A stretch of 64,000 bases of DNA from Streptomyces sp. CG4 (GCF_041080655.1 NZ_CP163525.1:3224001-3288000); one strand, 5' to 3'; numbered from the stretch's first letter, positions 1 to 10,817 are shown. Numbers and translations: made by a program. Notes: generated from the sequence alone by a model not told the origin.

Positions 1-161
1 TTGCCAGCAGCCATGCGACAGAACCCGACCGCCAATGCGAACCCTCTGTAGCCTGGCCGTATTTCTCTCGAACGATCACAGCTGCGTGGTGGTTGCAGGA
101 GCTGGTCCCCGTCCGGGGCTACGGCACAGCGACCAGCCGCTGTGCCTGCTCTAAAGGATGC

Positions 162-1526
162 TCAGTCGTACTCGTCCAACAGTGCCTGGATGCGCTGATT
201 GGCGATCGCGACCCGCCCGTACAGGCACTTGGCGTACTTGGTCATGAGGACCTCCACACTGTTGCCGGCGCGTTCCGCGACCTCTGCGGGGTCGACACCG
301 GCATTGAGCCAGGTGGAAAGGGCTGAGTGGCGCAGGTCGTACGGGCGAGCCGCGAGTGGGGTGTTCACCAGGTCGGATGGAAGGCCCAGTTGCCGGGCTT
401 CGTGCCAGACGGTGTCGTACGTGCTGAAGGCGAGGATGCCACCCCGTTCATTGAAGAACAGCCGCCCGTCGCTGGCCGTACCGAAGGTTTGGATACTCTC
501 TCGCCACATCGCCACCAGACCGGGAGGAAGCGGCACGGGGCGGGTCTCCCCCGGCGGACGCCCCTTCAGACCACGCTCATCATGGAGTTGTCCGGTGTCG
601 GTCCACTTCTTGCCCGCCTGGGGTCGAGTGACGTGCAGAATCACCCTGCCCCAGCCCTCCGCAGGCAGGACACAGTCCGGCAGGGTCACCGCGACCGCCT
701 CCTCTGGCCGCAGCCCGGCGTAGTACATGCCGGCGAATAGCCCGACCAGCCGCCGTCCGCGGGCCCGCCGGTAACCGCCTACGTAAGAGACGGCGCAGAG
801 CAGGGAGCGAGCCTGGGCGGGGTTGGCGACCACCCGAGGGTCGATCTGCTTGACGGTCTTGGCGATCCGCCAGTTGATGTTGGCGATCGGATCGCTGCGG
901 AGCGTGCCCTGCTCGATGGCGTACCGCACGGCATTCACGAGGGTCATGCGCTTATGCCGCTGGGTCTCGGCGGCTGCAACCGTACCGTCCTGTTTCAGCT
1001 GCAGGACTTGCAACACGGCCCGCATCACGGCCGCATCCATCAGGTCGGTCAGCGGGCGGGACGCCTTCTCCACCCAGCGCAGAGCAAGCCGCACGTCCGG
1101 GGGTGCCGTGTGCAGCTCCGGCCGGGGCAGGACGAAGGCCCAGTCCCGCAGTGCACGCCGCAGCAACTCGTCATTCGGGCGGCCTCGCACGTCGCGAAGC
1201 ATTGCCTGGGTGATCGCGCAGAGCGCGGCGTTCGTCTCGTTGCGGGTCTTCGCCGCGATCTGCGGCCAGCGCATTGCCAGGTAATCAAGAGCAAAGGCGT
1301 ACCAGCTGATGGTGACCGAGCCGTGGCCCGTCCCTGCAGTGGACGGCGCATCATCCGCGCCCTGCCGGACTGCCCGGACCAGCGCGGCACCAAGTTCCTC
1401 GGCCAGCACCGTGACGTCCGTCGCGCCTCCCGCGGAACGGCTTTTGCCAGACCTAGCCGCGATCACCGTCCTTCCACCACGTCTGCTTCTGGGGACGCCG
1501 CGTGTATGCGATGCCGAACTCCTCAT
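162..1526 (-). CDS. Tyrosine recombinase (phage/ICE-type integrase)
   Basis: Site-specific recombinase that would integrate or excise a mobile element. The C-terminal half carries the catalytic signature: the first arginine in GLRPEEA, the second in DLRHSAL (the His of the usual HxxR box is Tyr here), then a candidate nucleophile Tyr in TKYAK. The N-terminal part is a helical core-binding region. I start at the ATG giving MRSSASH (454 aa); an in-frame GTG at 1598 would add 24 residues that look unlike protein. It is related to the decayed copy near 22.6-23.1 kb and the truncated one at 29.2-29.9 kb; all share the block GKKWTDxGxxHDxRGLK or traces of it. It probably mobilised, or still mobilises, the island to its right. 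No attachment site is visible between it and the window's left edge. Confidence 0.88.
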   Translation of the reverse strand: MRSSASHTRGVPRSRRGGRTVIAARSGKSRSAGGATDVTVLAEELGAALVRAVRQGADDAPSTAGTGHGSVTISWYAFALDYLAMRWPQIAAKTRNETNAALCAITQAMLRDVRGRPNDELLRRALRDWAFVLPRPELHTAPPDVRLALRWVEKASRPLTDLMDAAVMRAVLQVLQLKQDGTVAAAETQRHKRMTLVNAVRYAIEQGTLRSDPIANINWRIAKTVKQIDPRVVANPAQARSLLCAVSYVGGYRRARGRRLVGLFAGMYYAGLRPEEAVAVTLPDCVLPAEGWGRVILHVTRPQAGKKWTDTGQLHDERGLKGRPPGETRPVPLPPGLVAMWRESIQTFGTASDGRLFFNERGGILAFSTYDTVWHEARQLGLPSDLVNTPLAARPYDLRHSALSTWLNAGVDPAEVAERAGNSVEVLMTKYAKCLYGRVAIANQRIQALLDEYD

Positions 1527-2214
1527 CACGTCCACCACCCTTCCGGCCAGGTAAACGCAGAAGAACCCGGAGACAATGGCGCCCTTGAGCGGCAGCACTC
1601 TGGCTCTTGAAACAACAAGGGCCGACCAAGGCTGCTCTGCGTGACCACACGATCACCAAATGCCCACTCTGGCGCGCACCGACAACCTACGAGTGGTCGA
1701 GTGGTCACCACTACGGCCCCCTGGCCGAGGGGGCTCACCCTCGGATCAATCGCCCGACCCTGGAGCGGACCCTCTCCCGCTTCGTCGAAACGGTCACCAA
1801 ACCCACCACCAACCCGGCATCGCCCTCTTCGCCGATGCTGGCCTGCACAGCCACAAGCTTGCCCTCGCCGGCCCCGAACACGTCACGATCCTCACCCTCA
1901 GGCCCCGAGGACCTGTCCCCCGTGCGTCGGACGGGTCACCGTCGAGGTCTGATCCGGTCCTTCCGGCACTGTGAAGCCGCAGGCCAGGGCGTTGTTCAGG
2001 CAACCTGCAATGTCTGAAGAAGAGGACAGTCCATCGGCTGGAGCAACACAGCCGGCGCAGATACCTCCGGCCAGGGCCGAACTGACGCCACTTGTTTTGC
2101 CGTAACACTCCCACAACAGGCGGTTACGGCAGCACAATAGTCAAGTTCCGAAAGACTATGCCGATTTGGGCCATTGGTCTCCATCTGGCATGCCAGCACC
2201 ACCGGGGATGGTTC
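1527..2214. other. Intergenic region upstream of the large helicase operon
   Basis: About 690 bases with no convincing gene. Several small open frames cover it on both strands, but none has a family signature or a good ribosome binding site, and they overlap one another. The promoter of the helicase operon should lie here; I cannot place it with confidence. Confidence 0.5.
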
Positions 2215-5200
2215 ATGGGCGCGTCCAGCAGCAAGAGACCGTCGACCGCTGCCGCCCCTTTGATCCAGCTCGTTGCCGCACACCCTCGAGGCATCGCCGT
2301 CGACGATCTGATCGCAGCGGCCCGAGGCCGTTTCAAGCGGGTGCCGCCCCAGCGCCTGATGATGCTTCTCGACCAGGCACTGTCCACAGGACAGTTGTAC
2401 GAGCGGGATGATCTGCTGTTCACCGGAGAGAGCGGAGGTCGCCAAGAACCAGAGCCCAGGAGCGGAGACACCAACTCCCGGAGCTACATGCGTGCCGTCG
2501 CCATAGACGTCGAGAGTGTGGTACGCACAACGACCACGCCCCCGTACGTGGACCGCCGCATCTTCCAAATCGGTGCCGTACGGACAGGGACGGATGCGGC
2601 CTGGATTGCGGAGCAACCACGACTACAGGTCTTTCTGTCCTTGCCCAGTGATGATTGGGCCATCCACGACGAGGGGCTCCGGGAACAGCAGCGGGCCCGG
2701 GCATCAGATCCCCGCGCGGCGCTGGAGCGCGTCCGTGAGTTCTGCACCCATACAGACGTACTTGTCGCGTACAACGGCACCGCAGCGGACTTCCCTCTCC
2801 TCGACGAAGCCTGCGAGCGCGAGGAGTTACCCCCGCTCCCGGGCGACCGCGTGGACTCGCTCTACTTGGCCCACTGCCTGTGGCCTCTCGCCCCCAGCCA
2901 TCGGCTCGCAATGCTGTGTGATGCCTGTGGGGTGGATCGTTCGGACCTTCGATGGCACGACGCTGCAGATGACGCGGAGTTGTTGGTGCGGCTCCTGTCC
3001 CGATGCGCCAGCGAAATCGCCTCATGGCCCATAAACCTGCGCGCCCTCGTCGCTGCTGCGTGCCCTGATTCCCCCGCATGGAGCCTGCTCCACAACCTTG
3101 CCCGCGGGACCGCAGGCACAGCATGGACAGTCGATGCCCCCTTCGCCTGGGACCGGCCGACGGTCTCGGCCACACTTGCCGGTTGGCTTAGGGACCACGC
3201 ACCACGGCGCAGCGGACCACCCGCCGCCGCACCCGGCCGCAGACCACTCGCCGTCCCAGAGCGGCTGTGCACTGACGACCGGGTCGATCCAGGGGAATTG
3301 GCCAAGGTGGTCCATGGCGCCGCGGCCCGTCCGCGGCCTGCGCAGCAGCAGATGACTGCGGGCCTGCACGCTTGGGTCGGCGCCGGTGTTTCCGCTCTCG
3401 TGGAGGCACCGACCGGTACGGGGAAGAGCTTCGCCTTGCTGGCCGCCGCGATGGACTGGCTCGGCGGCGGGGAGGCTCGCAGCGTTGTCATAGCCACGTA
3501 CACCAAGCAACTGCAGAGCCAGATCGCTCGGGACGTCGACACTCTTGGCCGTGCCATGCCCGGCTTGCTGCAGGCCACCGACCTGGTGAAAGGCAAGACG
3601 AACCGGCTCTCCTTGCGCGCCTTGGCCGCTGCCCTGTCCGACGCGACCACCCTCGGTACGGACCCGGGCTCCCGTGCCCACTCACGGTTCGTCGAGCATC
3701 CAAGGTTCCGTGAGCTGGTAATCGCCCTACTGCTGCGGCTGATTGCGGCTCCGTCTGCCCCCGATGCATGGACCGCCCGTTCGGTGGACCCCGTCGACGT
3801 GCCCGCCTTCCTCGACGAATACTGCGGGCCGGTCCTGTCCCTCTGGCTTCAGTCGCTCTCCCAAACCGGCGGGGACTACGCGGCCACAGCAGCCACACCG
3901 CTCGCGGCGCACACAAACAGCGTGCGCGAAGCGATCGCCTCTCACCGGCTGATCCTGGCCAATCATTCGGTGCTCCTGGCTCATCTGGAGGATCTGCGGT
4001 CTCTCCCCGGTGAGACGATGCTGATCGTCGACGAAGCTCACTTGCTTGAGGACGCCGCCACCTCGGCCTTGACCGTTTCCCTGGACTATGGTGCGGTGGA
4101 GCAGCTTGTCGCGTCCGTCCGCACCTGGCTGAAAGACGCGGCATCAGGGCTGGCCCGGGATCGGGTGGCGGATGCTATAGCGGAACTTGAAACGCTTCTC
4201 GACCACGAGTCCTTCCCCCAGGCTGCCAGCCGTGCGTTCGACACATTGGGCGGTCAGGACGCATCCGTCATTGGCTCGCGCTCAGTCACCCTGGCCAGTC
4301 CCTATGGCGGGGGAACCGGACTCGGACAGGTCCGGACGCTATCTGTGCTTATCCGTAGGTTGTCCTCAATAGCCCTCCGTCTGGAGCGGGCGTTGGCCGC
4401 CTTCGCACAGGCTCACGCACCTGCACTGGACTTCTTCTCGTTGGACGCGCTCTCCGCGATGCAGACTCAGGTGTCCGAGCTGCGGGAGACGGCTGAGGTG
4501 CTGCTGGCGGACATTCAGAACGTTCTCGGTGCACTCCCCCCGGAGGGCTCCACGGCCGACCGTACCCAGCCCTGCGTTGAGCCTGTTACGGCTGTAGAAG
4601 AAGAGGAGGAAAGGCAGGAAGAGGAGCCCGAGGGCGAAACCGATGCAGGTGACGCGACAGAGGACGTGTCCCTAACCGACGACGTTCCTAATGCCCAGGC
4701 CAGCCTACTTCCCCCGCCGCTGCCCAACCGGATCGTCTACGCCGAAGAGCTCGCCATCCCCCTCGCAGGGCTGCGCCACTACCGGTTTCGCATCTCTTCC
4801 AGCCCCGTGGAACTGCCGGGTGACGCCCGATGGAGGCGGTTCCTGAGCTCGTTCCCTCGCACGTATTACGTGTCCGCGACACTGCGCGTCGCCGGCGACT
4901 GGGACTTCATCATGGGGCGCCTGGGGCTGGCCGGACTCGCGACCATGTGCGTGGACACCCCGTTCGACCTGCGCCGCCAAGCAGAACTGGTCTGTTTCTC
5001 AGACTTCCCGTCCTGGGCGGAGCAGCAGGAAGGAGCCATGCGAACCGTGGCTCACCAACTCGGCGGATACGCCACGGAGCTGGTGCGCCCCGCCACCGGC
5101 GACCGGGGGGTGGACGGTGGCGCGTTGGTCCTGACCACGGCGCGGTCCACGGCAGCCGGGATCGCGGAGTTCCTGACGGACGAGCTACGTCGGCGCGATG

Positions 5201-8200
5201 CCCCCACCTACGTGGTTAACGCACTGGCCCTGGGCAACTCCCGTGCGTTCGACCAGTTCACCAACCCCGGCAGCGGCGGCGGATTCCTGGTCGGCACCAA
5301 GGGCCTGTGGCAGGGCGTGGACGTCTCGGACGAGCACCGACTACGGCTCGTCTGGATCAACAAGCTGCCCTTCGCACCCTTCGCGGCACCGCTGGTGGAG
5401 GCCCGGCGCGCTGCCGTACGCGCGCGGGCGGAAGCCGCAGGCCGAGAGGACCCGGACGCCCATGCGACGGAGCACTACTACATCCCGCTTGCGGCCCTGC
5501 AGTTACGCCAGGCCGTGGGGCGTCTGATTCGCTCTGAGCGGCACCGGGGCGTGGTTGTGATCAGCGACCGGAAGCTGGCCGGGTACACAGCCTTGCGCCG
5601 TGCCTATCGCCGGGCCTTCCTGGGGAGCCTGGACGAGGGTCTGCTCCGCACCGACCCGCGCACCGGGGAGCAAGGCGCCGCCAACGTCGTAACCATGGCT
5701 GAGGGATGGGCCCGGATCTGGTCGTTCTTCGCTCGACACGGCCTGCTCTCCCCTGAACGGGCGAAAGAGCTGTCGGAGCTCGACACCCTACAGCGGCACA
5801 CCCTGCTGCCGCAGACCCTCCGGATCAGGCAGCTCGAGCTGTCGGCTGAAGACGTCCAGAAGCTCGCGTCCGATGATCAGCTGGAAGAGGAGGTCCTCCG
5901 GCGCGCCTCGGAAGTGGCCGGGCTACTCCGCCTGATGGACGATCCGAGTCAGTTCCGACTCAAGCCCGCCCAGCGGGCAGTCATCGGGGCGGTGGCACAG
6001 GGACACAATGTTCTCGGCCTGCTCCCGACCGGATACGGCAAGAGCTTCACGTTCCAGCTCCCTGCCCTGGTGCTGCCGGGCGTCACGCTTGTTGTCAGCC
6101 CGCTCGTAGCGCTGATGCAGGATCAGGCCCTGGAGCTCAACCGATCAATCGGCGGTGCCGTTCGGGCGCTGATCGCACCGCTGCGCGAGTCGAGCAGCAG
6201 AGCGGGCAAAACAGAGGTCGCAGACCAGCTGCTGGGGCGGGCGAGCCACGGCATCAAGATTGTGTACGTCAGTCCGGAACGGCTCTGTCAGCGCCGCTTC
6301 CGTGAACTGATACGAGCCGCAGCGGCGGCGGGCACCCTCAGCCGGATCGTCCTGGACGAAGCTCACACGATGGTCCAGTGGGACGACTTCCGGCCTAGCA
6401 TGCAGCGCGTCGAGCAGTTCCTCCGACAGCTGCGGCACTCGTACGCGGTTCCGGTGACAGCTTTGACGGCCACCGCAAACCAAGCCGTGCACACCGGTCT
6501 GCGGACCGGAGTCTTCGAAGTACCCGAGGAACCCCCGCTGTCGGAGAGTGAGGCCGCTAGCCAGGAAGCCGCGCGGGCGGTGAATGACGGCGGCCTGGTG
6601 ACTGTACGTGAGAATCCCATCCGACCAGAGCTTGCGATATTCCGGCGCTCCCTCAACCAGTCGAGCCCCGCCGTGGTGGCCGGTCTCGCCCGGCACGTCT
6701 TGGAGGCGTTGACGGGGCATGCAGTGTTCTACTGCCTCACCGTCAAGGAGGTGGTCGCGCTCCATGCCTACCTCCAGGAGTACGTCGGTGACCTGGGAGT
6801 CCGGGTACGCCGCTTCCACGGCAGGCTGACGCAAGCCGAAAAGTCGGCGGTCATGACAGAATTCCGTGAGGCCCCATGCCTGGGCGAGGAGGGTTTCGCC
6901 CCCCTGGTCGTCGTGGCGACCTCCGCCTTCGGACTGGGCATCGACCGCGCTGACGTGCGCACCGTGTTCTGTGTGTCGGCCCCGACTGACTTGGCCTCGC
7001 TCTACCAGCAATTGGGACGAGCCGGCCGTGACGTCGCAGGAAGTGGTTCGTCCACCGTGCCCGAGGCTCCGGCCAACACGGCTCTGGCGTTGCTGACCTC
7101 CAGAGGGTTGCGCACGGTCGCCTTCATGACCGGGCAGGATCTACACCCTGACCTCGTCAGACGCATGGGGCGTGCGGTGCTGGCCTGCGACGGGGTGCTG
7201 GACGCCCGGGGCATCGCCGACCGGCTGATCGGCGAAGATGTGCAATCGGGGCGGATCAGCGTCCAGGAAGCACGTTCGGCTCGCGTAACAGACGCCTATG
7301 TGGCTGGTGCGATGCGTGCGTTCAGTCAGCTGGCCCGGCTGGGCGCGGTCACCGACCACGGCGACTTTCCACCGTTGTGCAGGGTACGGCGTGGCGAGTT
7401 GCTCCCCGAGGACGACGAGGAGTCGGTCGTTCGCGACGTCCTCGGGGTGGTGAACGGCCTCCCGGGGTCGGAGCCGTCGGCACAGGGCCTCACCAGGGCA
7501 CGGCTCAACGTGGCTTCACTGGACGGTCTGCTGGCGGGCCGAGTCTCCGGATACCTGGAGCTAGCGGAAGGTCCCGCGAGTACCTGGCAGTTACTCAGTG
7601 ACCTGCACGACCGCGGACTGCTGGACGTCTCGGCCGCGCCAAGCCGTCACTGGGTCAGCGGAATCGAGGTCCACCGCGCCGAACTACCGGCAGGCTTCCT
7701 CACTGCCATGTCCGGAAAGGCCAGGCGAGCTGCCACGGAGATCGCCCGGCTGCGCGACTTCTTCGATGACTCGGCCACCTGCGCGCACCGCAAGTTCGCC
7801 GACTACTTCGGCGTGACCGAGTTACCCGAGAGCTGCTGTACCACTGAGGCGAACCGCTGCGGCGCCTGCTGGGGCAGACCGGACTGGCCGGCGGGCGAGA
7901 CCATGCCGGTGTCGGCGAGGGCCCTGCTCACCCCTCGGCCTCGGCCGATCGACAGCGGCACCCAGCCAGAGTCGCGGCTGCGGCGCCTGGACGAACAGGT
8001 GTACCGGCTGATCTGGGCAGTACCGCGCGGGGTGCACGCACGAAGTGTCTGGCGAGCGCTGCGCGGCGAGGACAGTTCGTACTCGCCGAAGCTCGGTCGG
8101 CGTGTGCGGCTCCCCCAGGGGCTCGTCGGCAGCCGGTATTTCGGAGCGCACGCGGACGTTCCGTTGCGCGCTGTGGAAGAGAGCGTCGAGCGACTGGCGC

Positions 8201-8295
8201 AGGCCGGGCGTGTGACGTCATCGGGGGGATGGTGGCGCGCGGTGCCGCCCGGTGGCACGGGGTCTCCGATGGCGCGGATGGGGGGAACTGCATGA
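2215..8295 (+). CDS. Giant fusion: DEDD exonuclease - DinG/XPD-like helicase - RecQ-like helicase
   Basis: A 2026-aa protein joining three DNA-processing modules. Residues about 95-270 form a DnaQ-like 3'-5' exonuclease (IDVE with D98/E100, then YNGTAADF, then HDAADDAE). Residues about 380-1200 are a DinG/XPD-like superfamily 2 helicase: Walker A APTGTGKS (K404) and DEAH at 606-609. The cysteine after KGKxN that ligands the Fe-S cluster in DinG is replaced (KGKTNRLSL), so the cluster is probably lost. A strongly acidic stretch lies at about 793-820. Residues about 1255-1700 are a RecQ-type helicase (PTGYGKS K1276, DEAH 1381-1384, QQLGRAGRD), followed by a RecQ-like zinc knuckle at about 1856-1884 and a winged-helix-like tail. 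The start is the ATG after GGGGATGG; upstream in-frame ATGs lack a site. It overlaps the next gene by ATGA. Likely role: nucleic-acid unwinding and degradation in a defence system (inference). Confidence 0.9.
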   Translation: MGASSSKRPSTAAAPLIQLVAAHPRGIAVDDLIAAARGRFKRVPPQRLMMLLDQALSTGQLYERDDLLFTGESGGRQEPEPRSGDTNSRSYMRAVAIDVESVVRTTTTPPYVDRRIFQIGAVRTGTDAAWIAEQPRLQVFLSLPSDDWAIHDEGLREQQRARASDPRAALERVREFCTHTDVLVAYNGTAADFPLLDEACEREELPPLPGDRVDSLYLAHCLWPLAPSHRLAMLCDACGVDRSDLRWHDAADDAELLVRLLSRCASEIASWPINLRALVAAACPDSPAWSLLHNLARGTAGTAWTVDAPFAWDRPTVSATLAGWLRDHAPRRSGPPAAAPGRRPLAVPERLCTDDRVDPGELAKVVHGAAARPRPAQQQMTAGLHAWVGAGVSALVEAPTGTGKSFALLAAAMDWLGGGEARSVVIATYTKQLQSQIARDVDTLGRAMPGLLQATDLVKGKTNRLSLRALAAALSDATTLGTDPGSRAHSRFVEHPRFRELVIALLLRLIAAPSAPDAWTARSVDPVDVPAFLDEYCGPVLSLWLQSLSQTGGDYAATAATPLAAHTNSVREAIASHRLILANHSVLLAHLEDLRSLPGETMLIVDEAHLLEDAATSALTVSLDYGAVEQLVASVRTWLKDAASGLARDRVADAIAELETLLDHESFPQAASRAFDTLGGQDASVIGSRSVTLASPYGGGTGLGQVRTLSVLIRRLSSIALRLERALAAFAQAHAPALDFFSLDALSAMQTQVSELRETAEVLLADIQNVLGALPPEGSTADRTQPCVEPVTAVEEEEERQEEEPEGETDAGDATEDVSLTDDVPNAQASLLPPPLPNRIVYAEELAIPLAGLRHYRFRISSSPVELPGDARWRRFLSSFPRTYYVSATLRVAGDWDFIMGRLGLAGLATMCVDTPFDLRRQAELVCFSDFPSWAEQQEGAMRTVAHQLGGYATELVRPATGDRGVDGGALVLTTARSTAAGIAEFLTDELRRRDAPTYVVNALALGNSRAFDQFTNPGSGGGFLVGTKGLWQGVDVSDEHRLRLVWINKLPFAPFAAPLVEARRAAVRARAEAAGREDPDAHATEHYYIPLAALQLRQAVGRLIRSERHRGVVVISDRKLAGYTALRRAYRRAFLGSLDEGLLRTDPRTGEQGAANVVTMAEGWARIWSFFARHGLLSPERAKELSELDTLQRHTLLPQTLRIRQLELSAEDVQKLASDDQLEEEVLRRASEVAGLLRLMDDPSQFRLKPAQRAVIGAVAQGHNVLGLLPTGYGKSFTFQLPALVLPGVTLVVSPLVALMQDQALELNRSIGGAVRALIAPLRESSSRAGKTEVADQLLGRASHGIKIVYVSPERLCQRRFRELIRAAAAAGTLSRIVLDEAHTMVQWDDFRPSMQRVEQFLRQLRHSYAVPVTALTATANQAVHTGLRTGVFEVPEEPPLSESEAASQEAARAVNDGGLVTVRENPIRPELAIFRRSLNQSSPAVVAGLARHVLEALTGHAVFYCLTVKEVVALHAYLQEYVGDLGVRVRRFHGRLTQAEKSAVMTEFREAPCLGEEGFAPLVVVATSAFGLGIDRADVRTVFCVSAPTDLASLYQQLGRAGRDVAGSGSSTVPEAPANTALALLTSRGLRTVAFMTGQDLHPDLVRRMGRAVLACDGVLDARGIADRLIGEDVQSGRISVQEARSARVTDAYVAGAMRAFSQLARLGAVTDHGDFPPLCRVRRGELLPEDDEESVVRDVLGVVNGLPGSEPSAQGLTRARLNVASLDGLLAGRVSGYLELAEGPASTWQLLSDLHDRGLLDVSAAPSRHWVSGIEVHRAELPAGFLTAMSGKARRAATEIARLRDFFDDSATCAHRKFADYFGVTELPESCCTTEANRCGACWGRPDWPAGETMPVSARALLTPRPRPIDSGTQPESRLRRLDEQVYRLIWAVPRGVHARSVWRALRGEDSSYSPKLGRRVRLPQGLVGSRYFGAHADVPLRAVEESVERLAQAGRVTSSGGWWRAVPPGGTGSPMARMGGTA

Positions 8296-10772
8296 CGAGT
8301 GCGTTGCATGTTGCCGATCGTGTGTGGCGGCCGTACGACGACGATCCACTGATCACGCGAGACATGATCATCGGCCTGCACGCCTGCGAACCGGCGGCGC
8401 GAGAAGCGCTGCTGGCTCATCTGGCCGCGGCCATCGCCCATCGTACGACTCCGGTGCACACGGCTGTGGCCTTCAACGCTGTCTACTTCGGTTACGACGT
8501 GGAAGCCGGTGGCTACGTCGGGGGTCCACTGGACTTCGAGGACTTTCCGTCCGTCGCCCTCGGCGACAGGGTGGAGGCGCTGCCGGTCGGCGCGATGATC
8601 AACATCCGTACGGGTGGTGACCTGCTCCCCGCAGAGATCGTCTACAAGGAGGGCGCCCACGTCGACCTCGGCCCGTACGGCGAGACGCCGGGCTGGGTGT
8701 CCGGAGCGCCGGCTGGTGCCCGGGGCGCCGGTCTCCTCGCTCCCGACGAGACACCCGTGCTGCGTGAGCGGCTGGTCTTCGACACCTCCGCCTTCGGTCA
8801 GGACCTGGCACCCGCGACGCAACGGCTCCAGCGACTGCGCCGCCAACGACGCACTGACGACTTCGGACACCTCGTCGTGGAGGCCCAGTACGAGTGGGCG
8901 GACGCGGACCTGAGCGACGCCGACTACTACGCGCGCTACCTGGTCACTCGCGGCCGGGATCAGCTCACCAGCGCCTTGGTGCCGACGCCGTTGCCGACGC
9001 TGCTCGCGCCAGGAGGCGGGGACGCCGAGTTGCTGGCGGCCGTGAGGGGGCTGATGAACACCTTGCGTCAGGCTCTGGTGGAGCTCAACACGGCGAGGAT
9101 CTGGGGCGATTACGCCTTTACTCGCGCTTCACTGGCCCGGCGGCTGGCGGACCCCGGGCCGCTGGGGCGCGACGACCTGGCCCGACTGGCCGATTCGACG
9201 GTGCGCCATGCGATACCCCGGGCCGGACGCCGGACCGGGGTCCTGCAGCCCAGACCTGCCTACACCGCGCTCGGCACCGCGCTGCGCTCGCACCCTGAGT
9301 GGCAGGACCAGCTCCACGGCACGGCCTATCCAATAGCTGTCTGCCATGCCAACTCCGTTCTGTCCGACTACGCGCGGCGTGAGCAAGACGAGACGACGGG
9401 GCTTCTTCCGACCGGCGTCCGGTTGAGCCTGGACGATCGATGGCAGGGAGGAGGTGTCTGGCGGGCCGAGTTCGTGGAGAGCGCCGGCGATCTCGCGCCC
9501 CCGTCCGGCACTGTGGACAAGCCCGCCGGCCGGGGCTGGGCGGACAGCCTCCCGCACCGGCCGGACAACCAGGCTCCGCCATCCCCCATGCCCACGACAC
9601 CGCCGTATCCCAAGTCGCAGGGTGGCCACTATGACCGCCCCAGCACCGCACCCTCCCCGGAACTCGGTGTAGATGCTCCTCCGGCCATGTCGGACGGAGC
9701 GCTCCCGACCGGAGAGCAGACACCGGCTAGTGGGGAGGAAACGGCACGTCCGCCTCTGTGGCCTGACGACAGTAATCTCGGCTGCCCCATCGACCTAGCG
9801 GTGAACGACAGCCAGATCGAGTGGGCTCAGCCCCTTCGGCTGTTCCACGTCCTCCAGGAGTGTCTGCCGCTCCCCGACCATGTCGCCGCCGAACTTTTCT
9901 CGCCCGGTGTTCCGCAGGGCTCCGTCAGGATCGTCCTCCACCACGATGGTCGGGTTTTGGCGACCGATCAGTGCTGCCATGACGCGTGCGTCACGGTGGA
10001 CCGACAGAGAACACGGCTCGACGGCGTCGAGTGGCCGCTGGACCTGTTCCCCGGTATATGGCTGACGTTCACCTGGCAGCGCGGGAGCAGAGTGATCCAC
10101 GCGCGGACCACCCTTCTGCCGCAGCCGGTGACCGTCGACGGTGAGCTGATTGAACACCGTTACGACCCGAGAGTGCTCACCCGTGACGGATCGAACGGGC
10201 TGAACGCCGGGATGGAACCGGCCGGTGAAACTGTTCCGGCCCACCGGGCCATGACCACTGTCCAGCTCCTGACCGCGATCCGCAGACTGGGGCTTCTCGA
10301 CCGGTTCGGCTGTGCGCTGCTGGCCAGGGTGGATCTGCCCGCGGCTGTCCGCGCCGTCACGGGTGAAGATGTCATCGAGACCGCCAGCATCGAGACAGTC
10401 CTCACCGAGTTGCTCGGCTCCGAACGGCTCACGGTCGCCTGGGGCAGCCGGGGTGCGGACGACAGCACACACCATCCGCCCCGGCAGGGGGAACCGACCG
10501 TGGAGCTCGTCTGCTACCGGCCGCACCGCGTCGATGTTCCGGACGCTTCGCCCGCCGAGGGAACGGACCACGTCCCGTCGGCTTCGGCTGACCGGGCAGT
10601 GCGCGAGCACAACGTGGCCGGATTCCTGCGCCGCATCGGGCACCTCAGGAAAGAGGCCACTCCAGAGCAACGCGCCCTGTACCGCGAGGACCACCGAAGG
10701 TTCCGGCTGACCGGCCCACCCGAGCTGCCGGACGGATTCACTTACGTACGACCACACAAGCGGAGCCGATAA
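8292..10772 (+). CDS. Uncharacterised 826-aa protein, partner of the helicase
   Basis: I do not recognise this family. The start ATG overlaps the helicase stop (ATGA) with GGGGGAA just upstream, so translation is coupled and the two proteins probably act together. Residues 1 to about 420 look globular (mixed alpha/beta, with motifs such as VAFNAVYFGYD and GAMINIRTGG). Residues about 425-490 are a Pro/Ser/Thr-rich linker, and about 495-826 form a second, beta-rich domain ending in a basic tail. No Walker motif, no HNH or PD-(D/E)XK signature, no signal peptide and no membrane segment are visible. It could be a substrate-recognition or scaffold subunit between the helicase and the ATPase that follows 45 bases later. 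The function is unknown. Confidence 0.85.
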   Translation: MTSALHVADRVWRPYDDDPLITRDMIIGLHACEPAAREALLAHLAAAIAHRTTPVHTAVAFNAVYFGYDVEAGGYVGGPLDFEDFPSVALGDRVEALPVGAMINIRTGGDLLPAEIVYKEGAHVDLGPYGETPGWVSGAPAGARGAGLLAPDETPVLRERLVFDTSAFGQDLAPATQRLQRLRRQRRTDDFGHLVVEAQYEWADADLSDADYYARYLVTRGRDQLTSALVPTPLPTLLAPGGGDAELLAAVRGLMNTLRQALVELNTARIWGDYAFTRASLARRLADPGPLGRDDLARLADSTVRHAIPRAGRRTGVLQPRPAYTALGTALRSHPEWQDQLHGTAYPIAVCHANSVLSDYARREQDETTGLLPTGVRLSLDDRWQGGGVWRAEFVESAGDLAPPSGTVDKPAGRGWADSLPHRPDNQAPPSPMPTTPPYPKSQGGHYDRPSTAPSPELGVDAPPAMSDGALPTGEQTPASGEETARPPLWPDDSNLGCPIDLAVNDSQIEWAQPLRLFHVLQECLPLPDHVAAELFSPGVPQGSVRIVLHHDGRVLATDQCCHDACVTVDRQRTRLDGVEWPLDLFPGIWLTFTWQRGSRVIHARTTLLPQPVTVDGELIEHRYDPRVLTRDGSNGLNAGMEPAGETVPAHRAMTTVQLLTAIRRLGLLDRFGCALLARVDLPAAVRAVTGEDVIETASIETVLTELLGSERLTVAWGSRGADDSTHHPPRQGEPTVELVCYRPHRVDVPDASPAEGTDHVPSASADRAVREHNVAGFLRRIGHLRKEATPEQRALYREDHRRFRLTGPPELPDGFTYVRPHKRSR

Positions 10773-10817
10773 CTCCGCGATGTAGCCGCAAGACCCGCAT
10801 CAGCCGTTGGAGCCCGT

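Noticed and set aside
1607..2017. Possible gene of 136 codons upstream of the helicase
   Set aside because: Three overlapping frames compete, none resembles a family, and there is no ribosome binding site.
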